DNA from: Chryseobacterium gleum
GTDB taxonomy: Bacteria > Bacteroidota > Bacteroidia > Flavobacteriales > Weeksellaceae
DNA: 64,000 nt
Direction of reading: 5' to 3'
Assembly: GCF_900636535.1 (NCBI RefSeq)
Contig: NZ_LR134289.1
Location: forward strand, 4,667,001-4,731,000
Under the pieces are notes generated by a model. That model was not told where the DNA came from. It ran no database searches and saw only the letters and a program-made list of their open reading frames with translations. This document shows positions 16,882 through 24,434 of this stretch, in pieces; the first letter of the stretch is position 1, and each line of letters begins with the position of its first letter. Both the position numbers and the translations under genes were made by a program.

Positions 16882-17322
16882 AACCATATCCCGCATCTGT
16901 AAACCGTTTTCAAAAATGGGTAACGGGTAGTTTTCAATAAAGAAATCTTTCCGGATTCCGGTTTTTTTGAAACCGTTTTTCTCATAAAATCTGATCTGTT
17001 GGAAGCCGGTATCTGACGTTCCAACGATCAGTGTTTTATAATGATTTTCTCCGGCAATTTCCTTAGCCTTGTTCATCAGGATACTTCCGATTCCTTTGCT
17101 TCTGTAGCTTTCAATTACAGCAACATTTTTTATTTCCAGTTCGGTCTCATTGCTTTTACATAATGCCATTACAGCAATATCTTCTATGCCATCATGTAAA
17201 AGATAGATATCAGATTTAAAAATATACTGATCAATGGCTTCTTTGGTTTCATCGGCCAATAACAAGAGTTGATAAGGTATTTCCGAATCGGAACTTAATT
17301 GATGAAAAATAAAATCTTCCAT
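16855..17322 (-). CDS. GNAT-family N-acetyltransferase
   Basis: A 155-residue protein with the acetyl-CoA loop VIESYRSKGIGSILMNKAKEIA (R/QxxGxG/A) and a C-terminal GFQQIRFYEKNGFKKTG motif. Starts one nucleotide after the stop of the preceding GNAT gene, so the two form an operon. The acceptor is unknown. Confidence 0.85.
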   Translation of the reverse strand: MEDFIFHQLSSDSEIPYQLLLLADETKEAIDQYIFKSDIYLLHDGIEDIAVMALCKSNETELEIKNVAVIESYRSKGIGSILMNKAKEIAGENHYKTLIVGTSDTGFQQIRFYEKNGFKKTGIRKDFFIENYPLPIFENGLQMRDMVLLTHYLAE

Positions 17323-17757
17323 TTATAAACTCATATGAATAAGCGGATAATCCTTTCCGGAACCATCTTTTTCTGATCTTCCGATTTTTTTGAAACCCAT
17401 TTTTTCGTAAAAACCAATTGCCTGAGGATTCTGCTCATTAACATCTACTTTGGTCAATCCGGTTTTCTCTTTCATAAACTCATAAAGCTTTTTTCCGTAG
17501 CCTTTTCCACGCGTATCATTATGAATAAAAAGCATTTCCAGGTTGCCTTCTGCAACGGATGCAAAACCTTTAGCTTCATGATCTTCAGTAATTAAATAAA
17601 CATCAAGGTTAGGAAGATAATCCCTTGGAATTACCTCTTTAAAATAGTTGAAGTCTTCTTCTGCAAGAAAATCGTGGGTTGCTTTCACGGCTGATTCCCA
17701 TATTTCCATAATTCTTGGATAATCTTCTGCATGAGCCAGTCTGATATGTTGTGACAT
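17323..17757 (-). CDS. GNAT-family N-acetyltransferase
   Basis: About 144 residues from MSQHIRLAHAED. CoA-binding loop FIHNDTRGKGYGKKLYEFM and C-terminal NEQNPQAIGFYEKMGFKKIGR. The open frame extends upstream to 17901 but that part is a low-complexity translation of a 7-bp repeat and is not credible coding. The second acetyltransferase gene follows with no gap. Confidence 0.85.
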   Translation of the reverse strand: MSQHIRLAHAEDYPRIMEIWESAVKATHDFLAEEDFNYFKEVIPRDYLPNLDVYLITEDHEAKGFASVAEGNLEMLFIHNDTRGKGYGKKLYEFMKEKTGLTKVDVNEQNPQAIGFYEKMGFKKIGRSEKDGSGKDYPLIHMSL

Positions 17758-17822
17758 GATTTTTAATTTGAACAAAAATAGTGAAAATTGAGGAGAAGTG
17801 CCGGCAGGAGAGAAAATTTGAG

Positions 17823-17878
17823 GATGGAAGATGGAAGATGGAAGATGGAAGATGGAAGATGGAAGGTAGAAGGTAGAA
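17823..17878. repeat. 7-bp tandem repeat (GATGGAA)6 plus (GGTAGAA)2
   Basis: Six perfect GATGGAA copies at 17823-17864 followed by two GGTAGAA copies to 17878. It lies just upstream of the GNAT pair on the minus strand, in its probable promoter or leader. Confidence 0.85.
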
Positions 17879-17900
17879 TTGTAAAGGGTTGGTTTTATCA

Positions 17901-17962
17901 ACTACTCATTCCCCTTACTTGAAGGGGTGGATTTTTGCAAAGCAAAAAGACGGGGTAGTTTA
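17901..17962. repeat. Dispersed palindromic repeat (copy 2)
   Basis: Inverted relative of 12057-12120: inner dyad TTTTTGC-TTT-GCAAAAA, outer CCCCTTACTTGAAGGGG, terminal GACGGGGTAGTTTA. The arms differ in sequence from copy 1 while pairing is kept. Confidence 0.6.
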
Positions 17963-18089
17963 TACATCATATTAAAAACCTTATGAATAAGAATCTTTTA
18001 ACAGAAACAGTAAAAATGGTAGGCCGGATTTTCAATTTTTTATTGCAAATTTGTTTATCACTTTATATTAATCATTAAAATAAAGACTT

Positions 18090-18965
18090 ATGCAAAAGAA
18101 AACCTATCCAGGACAGCCTGTGGTAACTTTAAATAATGGAGTGGATATTCCGGCTTTAGGCTTTGGGGTATGGCAGATGGATGATCTGAAAGAATGTGAA
18201 AATGCAGTCATCAAAGCTATTCAGACAGGATACAGAATGATTGATACTGCTGCTATTTACCAGAATGAAACAGCAGTAGGTGCTGCGGTAAAAAATAGCG
18301 GAGTAGACAGGGATGAACTGTTTATTACATCAAAAGTCTGGGTTCAGGATCACGGATATGAAAAAGCGAAAAGGGCTTTTCAGAGAACATTAGACAGATT
18401 ACAGATGGATTATCTTGATATGTATCTCATCCATTGGCCTTATGGAGATTTTCTGGGAACGTGGAAAGCTTTGGAAGAACTCTATCAGGAGGGGAAAATC
18501 AAAGCTATCGGAGTATGTAATTTTACGGTTGAGAAACTGGAAGAATTGAAAGCCAATTCAACAGTTTTACCGGTAATCAACCAGATTGAACTGCATCCTG
18601 TATTCCAGCAAAAAGAACTGCAGGTATATGACAGGGAAAACAATATTATAACACAGCCGTGGAGCCCGCTTGGAAATGGTAATGCGAATCTTTTAAGCAA
18701 TCCTGATCTGAAAGCAATTGCTGAAAAATATGGTAAAACCGTAGCACAGGTCATTCTGAGATGGCATCTGCAGGAAGGATTTGTGGTGATTCCAAAATCT
18801 GTGACTCCATCAAGAATTGAGGAAAACTTTAATGTATTTGATTTTGAACTTACAGAAGATGAAATGAATGTTGTTCGTAGCTTAGATACGGGAAAAAGAT
18901 TATTCTTTGATCCGAAAGATCCTGCGTGGGAACAAAAGATGCTAAATTCTGTAGCGGATATATAA
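18090..18965 (+). CDS. Aldo/keto reductase (2,5-diketo-D-gluconate reductase-like)
   Basis: A 291-residue AKR of the DkgA/YvgN type: VDIPALGFGVWQ start, Asp and Tyr in IDTAAIYQNE, Lys in FITSKVWV, His in YLIHWPYGD, and the NADPH-binding VIPKSVTPSRIEENFNVFDFEL. Broad-specificity reduction of aldehydes such as methylglyoxal is typical for close relatives. Single gene, with a terminator-like hairpin just downstream. Confidence 0.88.
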   Translation: MQKKTYPGQPVVTLNNGVDIPALGFGVWQMDDLKECENAVIKAIQTGYRMIDTAAIYQNETAVGAAVKNSGVDRDELFITSKVWVQDHGYEKAKRAFQRTLDRLQMDYLDMYLIHWPYGDFLGTWKALEELYQEGKIKAIGVCNFTVEKLEELKANSTVLPVINQIELHPVFQQKELQVYDRENNIITQPWSPLGNGNANLLSNPDLKAIAEKYGKTVAQVILRWHLQEGFVVIPKSVTPSRIEENFNVFDFELTEDEMNVVRSLDTGKRLFFDPKDPAWEQKMLNSVADI

Positions 18966-18986
18966 TAAAAACCGGAAATTAAGAAT

Positions 18987-19049
18987 ATTCCCACAGCTTT
19001 CACTATTTCACAGATTACAATCTGTGTTTTCTGTGAAACCTGTGGGAAT
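18987..19049. repeat. Nested inverted repeat, probably also a terminator
   Basis: Outer arms ATTCCCACAG (18987-18996) and CTGTGGGAAT (19040-19049); inner hairpin CACAGATT (19009-19016) and AATCTGTG (19019-19026) followed by TTTT. The outer arms are related to the element at 2131-2217. Confidence 0.6.
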
Positions 19050-19136
19050 TGTATTTTCATTCAGGATGAGGAATGTCATATCCTGTTGAAAATGAGCTGT
19101 TCCTATTTTTTGTACCTTTTAATTAAAATAATTCTT

Positions 19137-20204
19137 ATGTTTTGGCCGGATACAATCAGTAAAAAGTTGGGAATAAAATATCCTGTAATTCAGGCTCCGA
19201 TGTTTGGAGTCAGCACGGTACAAATGGCTGTAGCAGCGGCTCAGGCAGGCTGTCTTGGGTCATTGGCATTGGCTGATCTTTCTGCGGATCAATCTGTTGA
19301 GTTGATCAGAGAGACAAAAAAACTGACAGATAAGCCTTTTGCTGCCAATATTTTTGTCCATTACATTCCTGCAGTGACAGATGCTTTAAAAGAAAAATAT
19401 AGTAAAACCAGGCAGTTTATAGAACAACTGGCCAGAGAAAATAGTATACAAGTACAGCTTCCGGACCTAGATGCGATCGGTATTAACAGTTATCATGAAC
19501 AGGTGGATGCCATTATTCAGGAAGGATGCAAGATTCTGAGTTTTACATTTGGAAATCTTGATGATCAGAGTATTCAGAAATTAAAAGAAAACGGAGTAAC
19601 CCTTATCGGGACATGTACTTCTGTAAATGAAGCTTTAATGCTTGAAAAATCCGGTATTGATATCATTTGTGTTCAGGGAATAGAAGCCGGCGGTCACAGA
19701 GGAAGTTTCGAAGCAGAAGATATTCCGCAGATCGGAGGTCTATCTTTATTGTCGCAGATATATGATCAGGTAAATGTTCCTTTGATCTATGCAGGAGGAA
19801 TCTATGGCTCAAGAACATTGCAGGCTGTTAAAGATTTAGGGGCACAGGGCTTTCAGGTTGGTAACCTTCTACTAGCTTCTCAGGAAAGTGCCTTACTGCC
19901 ATTTGAAAAAGAAAGATTGAAAAAAGTAAGAGAAGAAGAAATTGTTCTAACGAAGAGCTTCTCCGGGAGATATGCCAGGGGAGTAAAAAATAAATTTATA
20001 GAAACTGTTGAAAACTCGGAATATATTTTACCATATCCTTATCAGAACAAACTCACCAATGCGTTACGAAAAGCAGCAAAATCACTGCAAAATCCGGAGT
20101 TTGTAGGAATCTGGGTCGGACAATCCATTCATCAGTATAGTGAACGTTCTACAGAAGAGATTCTGAAACATTTAATCAGCCAGTGTGAAAAAGATAAATG
20201 CTAA
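19137..20204 (+). CDS. Nitronate monooxygenase (FMN-dependent, 2-nitropropane dioxygenase family)
   Basis: About 355 residues from MFWPDTISKKLGIKYPVIQAPM, the classical start; an in-frame ATG at 19086 would add a hydrophobic stretch not found in the family. FMN TIM-barrel with IEAGGHRG (catalytic His of nitronate monooxygenases) and phosphate-binding PLIYAGGIYGSRTLQAVKDLGAQGFQVGNLLLA. These enzymes oxidise toxic alkyl nitronates. Ends at a strong bidirectional terminator. Confidence 0.87.
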   Translation: MFWPDTISKKLGIKYPVIQAPMFGVSTVQMAVAAAQAGCLGSLALADLSADQSVELIRETKKLTDKPFAANIFVHYIPAVTDALKEKYSKTRQFIEQLARENSIQVQLPDLDAIGINSYHEQVDAIIQEGCKILSFTFGNLDDQSIQKLKENGVTLIGTCTSVNEALMLEKSGIDIICVQGIEAGGHRGSFEAEDIPQIGGLSLLSQIYDQVNVPLIYAGGIYGSRTLQAVKDLGAQGFQVGNLLLASQESALLPFEKERLKKVREEEIVLTKSFSGRYARGVKNKFIETVENSEYILPYPYQNKLTNALRKAAKSLQNPEFVGIWVGQSIHQYSERSTEEILKHLISQCEKDKC

Positions 20205-20205
20205 C

Positions 20206-20240
20206 AAAAAAGCTTCAGAAATATGATCTGAAGCTTTTTT
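20206..20240. terminator. Bidirectional terminator
   Basis: AAAAAAGCTTCAGA (20206-20219) pairs perfectly with TCTGAAGCTTTTTT (20227-20240). Separates the convergent nitronate monooxygenase and mpl genes. Confidence 0.85.
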
Positions 20241-20245
20241 ATTAG

Positions 20246-21583
20246 TTATTTTGTTAAATCCAATCCGCCAAAGTTTCCGGAACTCATCATTAAATAAACA
20301 CCATCCGTTTTATCTAATGTATTCCAGTAGGCATGAAGATCTTCAGCATTAGTGAAAACTTTTAAATGATCATTTCTGAATTTTTCCTTGATGAATTCAG
20401 GAGAAATAGGCTCCATTCTTTTAATCTTCAAAGCATCTTCAGAATAGAAAACCACTGCCTCGTCCAGACCATCCATAGCGTGGTCATACTGTTCAAGGAA
20501 AGCAGGATTTAGGCTTGAATAGGTGTGAAGCTCCAGAAATCCATATTTCTTATCAGTTTTAAACTGTTCTACGAATGCTTTTACAGCAGCTTTTACCTTA
20601 CTTGGTGCATGGGCAAAATCTTTGTAAAGGATTCCTTTATCTTCTCTTTCCACTTTTTCAAGACGCTTGGAGGCGCCTTTAAAGCTCATAATAGCCTCAT
20701 AGAAATCTTCATCCATGATGCCGAGCTGCTGGCAGATATGTCTTGCTCCTTCAAGGTTTAACAGATTATGCGCTCCAAAAACAGAAAGCGGAACATCTCC
20801 CATTTCAGTTTTTAGATATACTTTACCGTTGCTGATTTCATATTCAGGAGTTTTGTATGGGATCTTTCTGAAATAATTTTCAGCATTTTCCACTACTTTC
20901 ACTACTTCCGGGTCTTCTTCATTGTATACGAGAACTCCGCCTGCAGTAATGCTTGCCACAAACTTTCTGAACTGCTCAATATAATCATCAAAAGTTTTGA
21001 ATACATTGATGTGATCCCATGCAATTCCGCTCATTAAAGCAATATTCGGCTGATACAGTAAAAATTTTGAGCGCAGGTCAATAGGAGAGGAAAGATATTC
21101 GTCACCTTCCAGCACCATGAAGTCATTATCCTGCGTCAGTTTTACCATACAGTCAAAACCTTCAAGCTGCGCGCCAACCATAAAATCCACATCTTTCCGG
21201 TGAAAATTCAGCACATGAAGAATCATTGAGGTAATGGTTGTTTTACCATGTGATCCTGCAATAACAACTCTGGTTTTATTTTTAGACTGTTCGTAAAGGA
21301 ATTCCGGATAAGAATATATTTTCAGGCCCAGTTCTTTAGCTCTTGCCAGCTCAGGGTTATCCTGGTGTGCATGCATCCCGAGAATCACAGCATCAATATC
21401 CGGAGTGATCTTCTCCGGGAACCAGCCCATTTCCCGGGGCATTATTCCTTTCTTTTCCAGTCGGGATTTTGAAGGTTCAAAAATAGCATCATCGGAACCG
21501 GTTACCTGATATCCTTTGTCTTTTAATGCGATGGCAAGATTATGCATGGCGCTTCCGCCAATGGCAATAAAGTGGGTTTTCAA
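20246..21583 (-). CDS. mpl: UDP-N-acetylmuramate:L-alanyl-gamma-D-glutamyl-meso-diaminopimelate ligase
   Basis: A 445-residue Mur ligase starting HFIAIGGSAMHNLAIALKDKGYQVTGSDD, the Mpl signature (MurC has GIGGxGMSGIA here). ATP-binding loop AGSHGKTTITSMIL, middle domain MLEGDEYLSSPIDLRSKF, and C-terminal domain LYKDFAHAPSKVKAAV. Mpl re-attaches recycled murein tripeptide to UDP-MurNAc in the cytoplasm. It follows a small lipoprotein gene and an acyltransferase gene on the same strand, with gaps of 6 and 14 nt, so a cell-envelope operon is likely. Confidence 0.92.
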   Translation of the reverse strand: MKTHFIAIGGSAMHNLAIALKDKGYQVTGSDDAIFEPSKSRLEKKGIMPREMGWFPEKITPDIDAVILGMHAHQDNPELARAKELGLKIYSYPEFLYEQSKNKTRVVIAGSHGKTTITSMILHVLNFHRKDVDFMVGAQLEGFDCMVKLTQDNDFMVLEGDEYLSSPIDLRSKFLLYQPNIALMSGIAWDHINVFKTFDDYIEQFRKFVASITAGGVLVYNEEDPEVVKVVENAENYFRKIPYKTPEYEISNGKVYLKTEMGDVPLSVFGAHNLLNLEGARHICQQLGIMDEDFYEAIMSFKGASKRLEKVEREDKGILYKDFAHAPSKVKAAVKAFVEQFKTDKKYGFLELHTYSSLNPAFLEQYDHAMDGLDEAVVFYSEDALKIKRMEPISPEFIKEKFRNDHLKVFTNAEDLHAYWNTLDKTDGVYLMMSSGNFGGLDLTK

Positions 21584-21589
21584 TTGTCT

Positions 21590-22027
21590 TTACTGTTTTT
21601 TAACATTAATATTAATGATCTGCTGGAAAGCCTCAAGAATATTGTTCCAGTTGGTCTGGTAATTCGGAATGATCATACTCGCATCCGTTTTGCTGCCTTC
21701 ATTGGGACCTCTCTTTACATTGATGGAAGTCGAAATATTGTCATACAATTTTTTACGGTCTTCCTGTATCCTCCTGAAATTATTCTGAGAAAGAACCTGG
21801 TCCAGTTTCTTTAAATCTTCATCAGAAATTTTAAAATCCTGTTTGTATTTTTTCCCCTGGCCTTCAAAGGAGTAGTGTGCATTATTCCCTTTTATAAGGA
21901 GGTTTTCATAAACAGGAGCATAGCCTCCGCTTTTCGAATAGCTGATATCAAAATCCGAATATACCTTCTGGCTGTTGCATGAAACTAATACTATGATTGC
22001 GAATAATATTCCAAGTATTTTGTTCAT
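21590..22027 (-). CDS. Small lipoprotein of unknown function
   Basis: 145 residues with a signal peptide and lipobox (IVLVSC, Cys17). The mature part has an amphipathic beta-rich section (VYENLLIKGNNAHYSFEGQGKKYKQ in part) and a helical KISDEDLKKLDQVLSQNNFRRIQED segment. I do not recognise a named family. It sits between an acyltransferase gene and mpl, which suggests an envelope-associated role. Confidence 0.75.
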   Translation of the reverse strand: MNKILGILFAIIVLVSCNSQKVYSDFDISYSKSGGYAPVYENLLIKGNNAHYSFEGQGKKYKQDFKISDEDLKKLDQVLSQNNFRRIQEDRKKLYDNISTSINVKRGPNEGSKTDASMIIPNYQTNWNNILEAFQQIININVKKQ

Positions 22028-22041
22028 AATTTTTAATTTAC

Positions 22042-22848
22042 TTAATTATTTGAATCCTTTTGTTCTAATTTTTTAGCTTTAAGTTCTTCATCATAATTGT
22101 GTAAAAGATTGAAATCTTCTGTCTGCTCAATGGCAGTCATGATTTTCAACAGAATTTCCGGTGCTTTTTCATTATCATAATCGATATCCAAAGGAGCTTT
22201 GAATTCCATCGTAGGTTTTACACCGGTTACCTTTACGCGGAGTCCTTTTTTATCAAAAGCTCTTCTGAATCCGTTTATTTTGATTGGAATCACAATAGGA
22301 CGCTGATTTTTCACCAATTTGGCCGTTCCTCTTCGTCCCTGTGCAAAAGCTGATGTAGTACCCTGAGGGAAAGTAGCTACCCAGCCATTGTCCAATGCTT
22401 TCATAATATTGTCTACCTCACTCATGTCTACCATTCGGTTGACATTTTTTCCTTCGGATCTCCAGGTTCTTTTTACCGTTACAGCTCCTGCAATTTTAAA
22501 AATCTTGGGAAGAATACCTTTATTCATGGTTTCTTCGGCAGCAACATAGTAAAAATCGATCTTTGGGTTTAACAGGTAGATCGGGTTTTTTATCGTGTTT
22601 AAATATCCGTTATTTACAGCACAGAAAGCATGGTACATCGCTGCTACGTCTGCAAAATAGGTCTGGTGGTTAGACACAAACAATACATTGGAATCCGGAA
22701 GATCCACAAGGTGTTCTGTGCCGGTAATCTTCAGTTTATTAAAGCCATTGAACCTTCTGTAGGATACAATACCTAAAATAAAAATAATAAACCTTTTCAA
22801 AAAATAAGGTGTTCCGAATGCATCGGTGAAAATATTTTTCTTCGCCAT
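22042..22848 (-). CDS. 1-acyl-sn-glycerol-3-phosphate acyltransferase-like protein
   Basis: A 268-residue PlsC-type acyltransferase. The catalytic block is SNHQTYFADVAAMYHA; His and Asp are separated by five residues rather than the usual four. The second block is ATFPQGTTSAFAQGRRGTAKLV, corresponding to FPEGT with Gln instead of Glu. Family role: phospholipid or other membrane-lipid acylation at the inner membrane. First gene of an operon with the small lipoprotein and mpl. Confidence 0.83.
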   Translation of the reverse strand: MAKKNIFTDAFGTPYFLKRFIIFILGIVSYRRFNGFNKLKITGTEHLVDLPDSNVLFVSNHQTYFADVAAMYHAFCAVNNGYLNTIKNPIYLLNPKIDFYYVAAEETMNKGILPKIFKIAGAVTVKRTWRSEGKNVNRMVDMSEVDNIMKALDNGWVATFPQGTTSAFAQGRRGTAKLVKNQRPIVIPIKINGFRRAFDKKGLRVKVTGVKPTMEFKAPLDIDYDNEKAPEILLKIMTAIEQTEDFNLLHNYDEELKAKKLEQKDSNN

Positions 22849-22870
22849 TTCTCAATTAAACACGGTAGTG

Positions 22871-22878
22871 CAAAGTTA
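22871..22878 (-). promoter_or_regulatory. -7 promoter element for the acyltransferase-mpl operon
   Basis: TAACTTTG on the minus strand, 22 nt before the start at 22848, overlapping the last codon of the Nudix gene. Confidence 0.5.
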
Positions 22879-23505
22879 CATATTTTTCAGCAACTGGCTG
22901 AATTCACTTAATATCATTGCTGTAGCGCCCCAGATAATGTATCCGTTGAAATTAATGACAGGAACTTCATGTCCGCCTGCACTTGGCAGGGCCATAATTT
23001 CAGGGGTGTCTGAAAGATTGAGAAAGGATGTGATCGGAAATTCGATTGTTTCCACTGCTTCCGTCTGCTGAAGAACAAAAGCAGGATTTTTTTTAGTATA
23101 GGAGATATAAGGATATACGTAAAAATTGCTTGGCGGAATGTAAATAGGAGACATTTCTCTGATGATTCTTACATAATGCTTGTCTATCCCTATTTCTTCA
23201 GAGGTTTCCCGAACCGCAGTTTCTGCAAAGTCTCTGTCCATTTCCTCACGCTTTCCTCCGGGCAGTGATATCTGTCCGCTGTGTCTGTCGTGCTCGTTAA
23301 TAGTTCTTTGAATCAATGGAAAATACCACTCGTTGTCTTTCAGATACAGAACAATATTGACTGCTGCAAATTTGGGATTCTTTGCCAATACTTCATCATA
23401 AGTAAAAACAGGACGGTAGGGAGGTGAGAAGACTCCATGTGCGTGCTCACCGGGAAGTTCCACACTTTTTATTTTTCTCAATAAATCTTTTCCAAAATTT
23501 TCCAT
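22876..23505 (-). CDS. Nudix hydrolase, CoA pyrophosphatase-like
   Basis: A 209-residue Nudix protein. The Nudix box is GGKREEMDRDFAETAVRETSEEIG (residue pattern GX5EX7REUXEEXGU), preceded by the NudL/CoAse-type LIQRTINEHDRHSGQISLPGG. Members cleave coenzyme A or its derivatives to 4'-phosphopantetheine and 3',5'-ADP. The promoter at 23510-23517 is so close to the start codon that the mRNA may be leaderless. Confidence 0.87.
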   Translation of the reverse strand: MENFGKDLLRKIKSVELPGEHAHGVFSPPYRPVFTYDEVLAKNPKFAAVNIVLYLKDNEWYFPLIQRTINEHDRHSGQISLPGGKREEMDRDFAETAVRETSEEIGIDKHYVRIIREMSPIYIPPSNFYVYPYISYTKKNPAFVLQQTEAVETIEFPITSFLNLSDTPEIMALPSAGGHEVPVINFNGYIIWGATAMILSEFSQLLKNM

Positions 23506-23509
23506 AACT

Positions 23510-23517
23510 CAAATTTA
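23510..23517 (-). promoter_or_regulatory. -7 promoter element for the Nudix gene
   Basis: TAAATTTG on the minus strand, with only AGTT between it and the ATG at 23505. Transcription would start at or within a few bases of the start codon. Confidence 0.5.
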
Positions 23518-23576
23518 GCAATATATCTTGAAGAAATAAGGGCCTTAACATTAATTAACCAATAGGAAAAGTTTGT

Positions 23577-23614
23577 TAATGGTGAATTTTGCTTCGCAAG
23601 TGAATAGTGAATTG
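23577..23614. repeat. Dispersed GCGAAGCAAA repeat
   Basis: TTAATGGTGAATTTTGCTTC-GCAAGTGAATAGTGAATTGA: inverted relative of the repeats at 14941-15102 and 55468-55566. Confidence 0.5.
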
Positions 23615-23632
23615 ATATTTTATGATCTGAAT

Positions 23633-24109
23633 TTATTTTTCTGATTTCACTAATATAGCAGGGATATGTTTTACAGGAAAATTAACCGAATTGGCAATGA
23701 AGCAATACTCATTCGCTTTGTGATGAAGCTGTTCTGCTTTTTCAATCATGGATGCTTCTGCAACGGTCACCTTTGGATGTAAGGTCACTTCTGTAAAATG
23801 ACCGCTTCCATTTGCTGTTTCTGCCATTATACCTGAAGCTTCATCTGTATATTCTGTCACAATAATACCAGCCTCGGAACAGAAGTGCAGATACCAGAGC
23901 ATATGACAGGAAGAGAGGGAAGATAAAAGCATTTCTTCAGGATTATATTTTGTTCGGTCTCCACGGAATGCCGGGTCAGATGAGCCTTCAATCATAGCCT
24001 TATTTTCTGCTGAAATAGTGTGGCTTCTCTCATAGTCTCGGTAACCGCTGGTTCCGGTACCTTTGTTTCCTGTCCAGTGGATGGTGGTTTTGTAATGGTG
24101 GTTTTTCAT
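23633..24109 (-). CDS. OsmC-family protein
   Basis: A 158-residue OsmC/Ohr-fold protein: YNPEEMLLSSLSSCHMLWYLHFCSEAG gives the first active-site Cys on the central helix. The second, conserved Cys of true Ohr is not at its usual VCP position (YCFIANSVN is a candidate), so this is the OsmC-like branch. The family reduces organic hydroperoxides. The start codon lies only 12 nt from a 22-copy 7-bp repeat. Confidence 0.83.
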   Translation of the reverse strand: MKNHHYKTTIHWTGNKGTGTSGYRDYERSHTISAENKAMIEGSSDPAFRGDRTKYNPEEMLLSSLSSCHMLWYLHFCSEAGIIVTEYTDEASGIMAETANGSGHFTEVTLHPKVTVAEASMIEKAEQLHHKANEYCFIANSVNFPVKHIPAILVKSEK

Positions 24110-24121
24110 ATTTTAAAGATA

Positions 24122-24275
24122 AAAAGATAAAAGATAAAAGATAAAAGATAAAAGATAAAAGATAAAAGATAAAAGATAAAAGATAAAAGATAAAAGATAA
24201 AAGATAAAAGATAAAAGATAAAAGATAAAAGATAAAAGATAAAAGATAAAAGATAAAAGATAAAAGATAAAAGAT
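24122..24275. repeat. Perfect 7-bp tandem repeat, (AAAAGAT)22
   Basis: Twenty-two uninterrupted AAAAGAT copies. The array starts 13 bp upstream of the OsmC start codon (minus strand), in the leader or promoter of that gene. Since 7 is not a multiple of 3 or of the helical repeat, copy-number change would alter promoter/leader spacing. Long frames across it on the minus strand (FYLLSFI repeats) are a by-product. Confidence 0.95.
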
Positions 24276-24320
24276 CTTTTTCTTAAACAACTATTATGCA
24301 TCCGGATATCAACATCAATA

Positions 24321-24378
24321 GGGGTGGGCTTTAGCCCAGCCTGCATAAACAAAAACATCCATTGGCTTTAGCCGAAAG
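24321..24378. repeat. Short GGCTTTAGCC palindromes
   Basis: GTGGGCTTTAGCCCAG and TTGGCTTTAGCCGAA are two dyads around GGCTTTAGCC within 60 bp; a related word is at about 63638. Probably a dispersed intergenic element. No gene is visible between the 7-bp array and the RNase gene. Confidence 0.45.
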
Positions 24379-24434
24379 TTATATCAAGAAAGATAATAAA
24401 AAAACCTCCAGTACAACTGAAGGTCTTAAATTTT

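Noticed and set aside
17758..17901. N-terminal extension of the second GNAT gene (FYLPSSIFHLPSS)
   Set aside because: It translates the GATGGAA array; a normal GNAT start follows at MSQHIRLAHAED.
24122..24275. CRISPR array
   Set aside because: The units are contiguous 7-mers without spacers, and there are no cas genes in the window.
24030..24358. Minus-strand frames encoding FYLLSFI repeats
   Set aside because: They are translations of the 7-bp tandem array; a 7-bp unit is open in all frames by chance and one frame runs into the OsmC gene out of phase.
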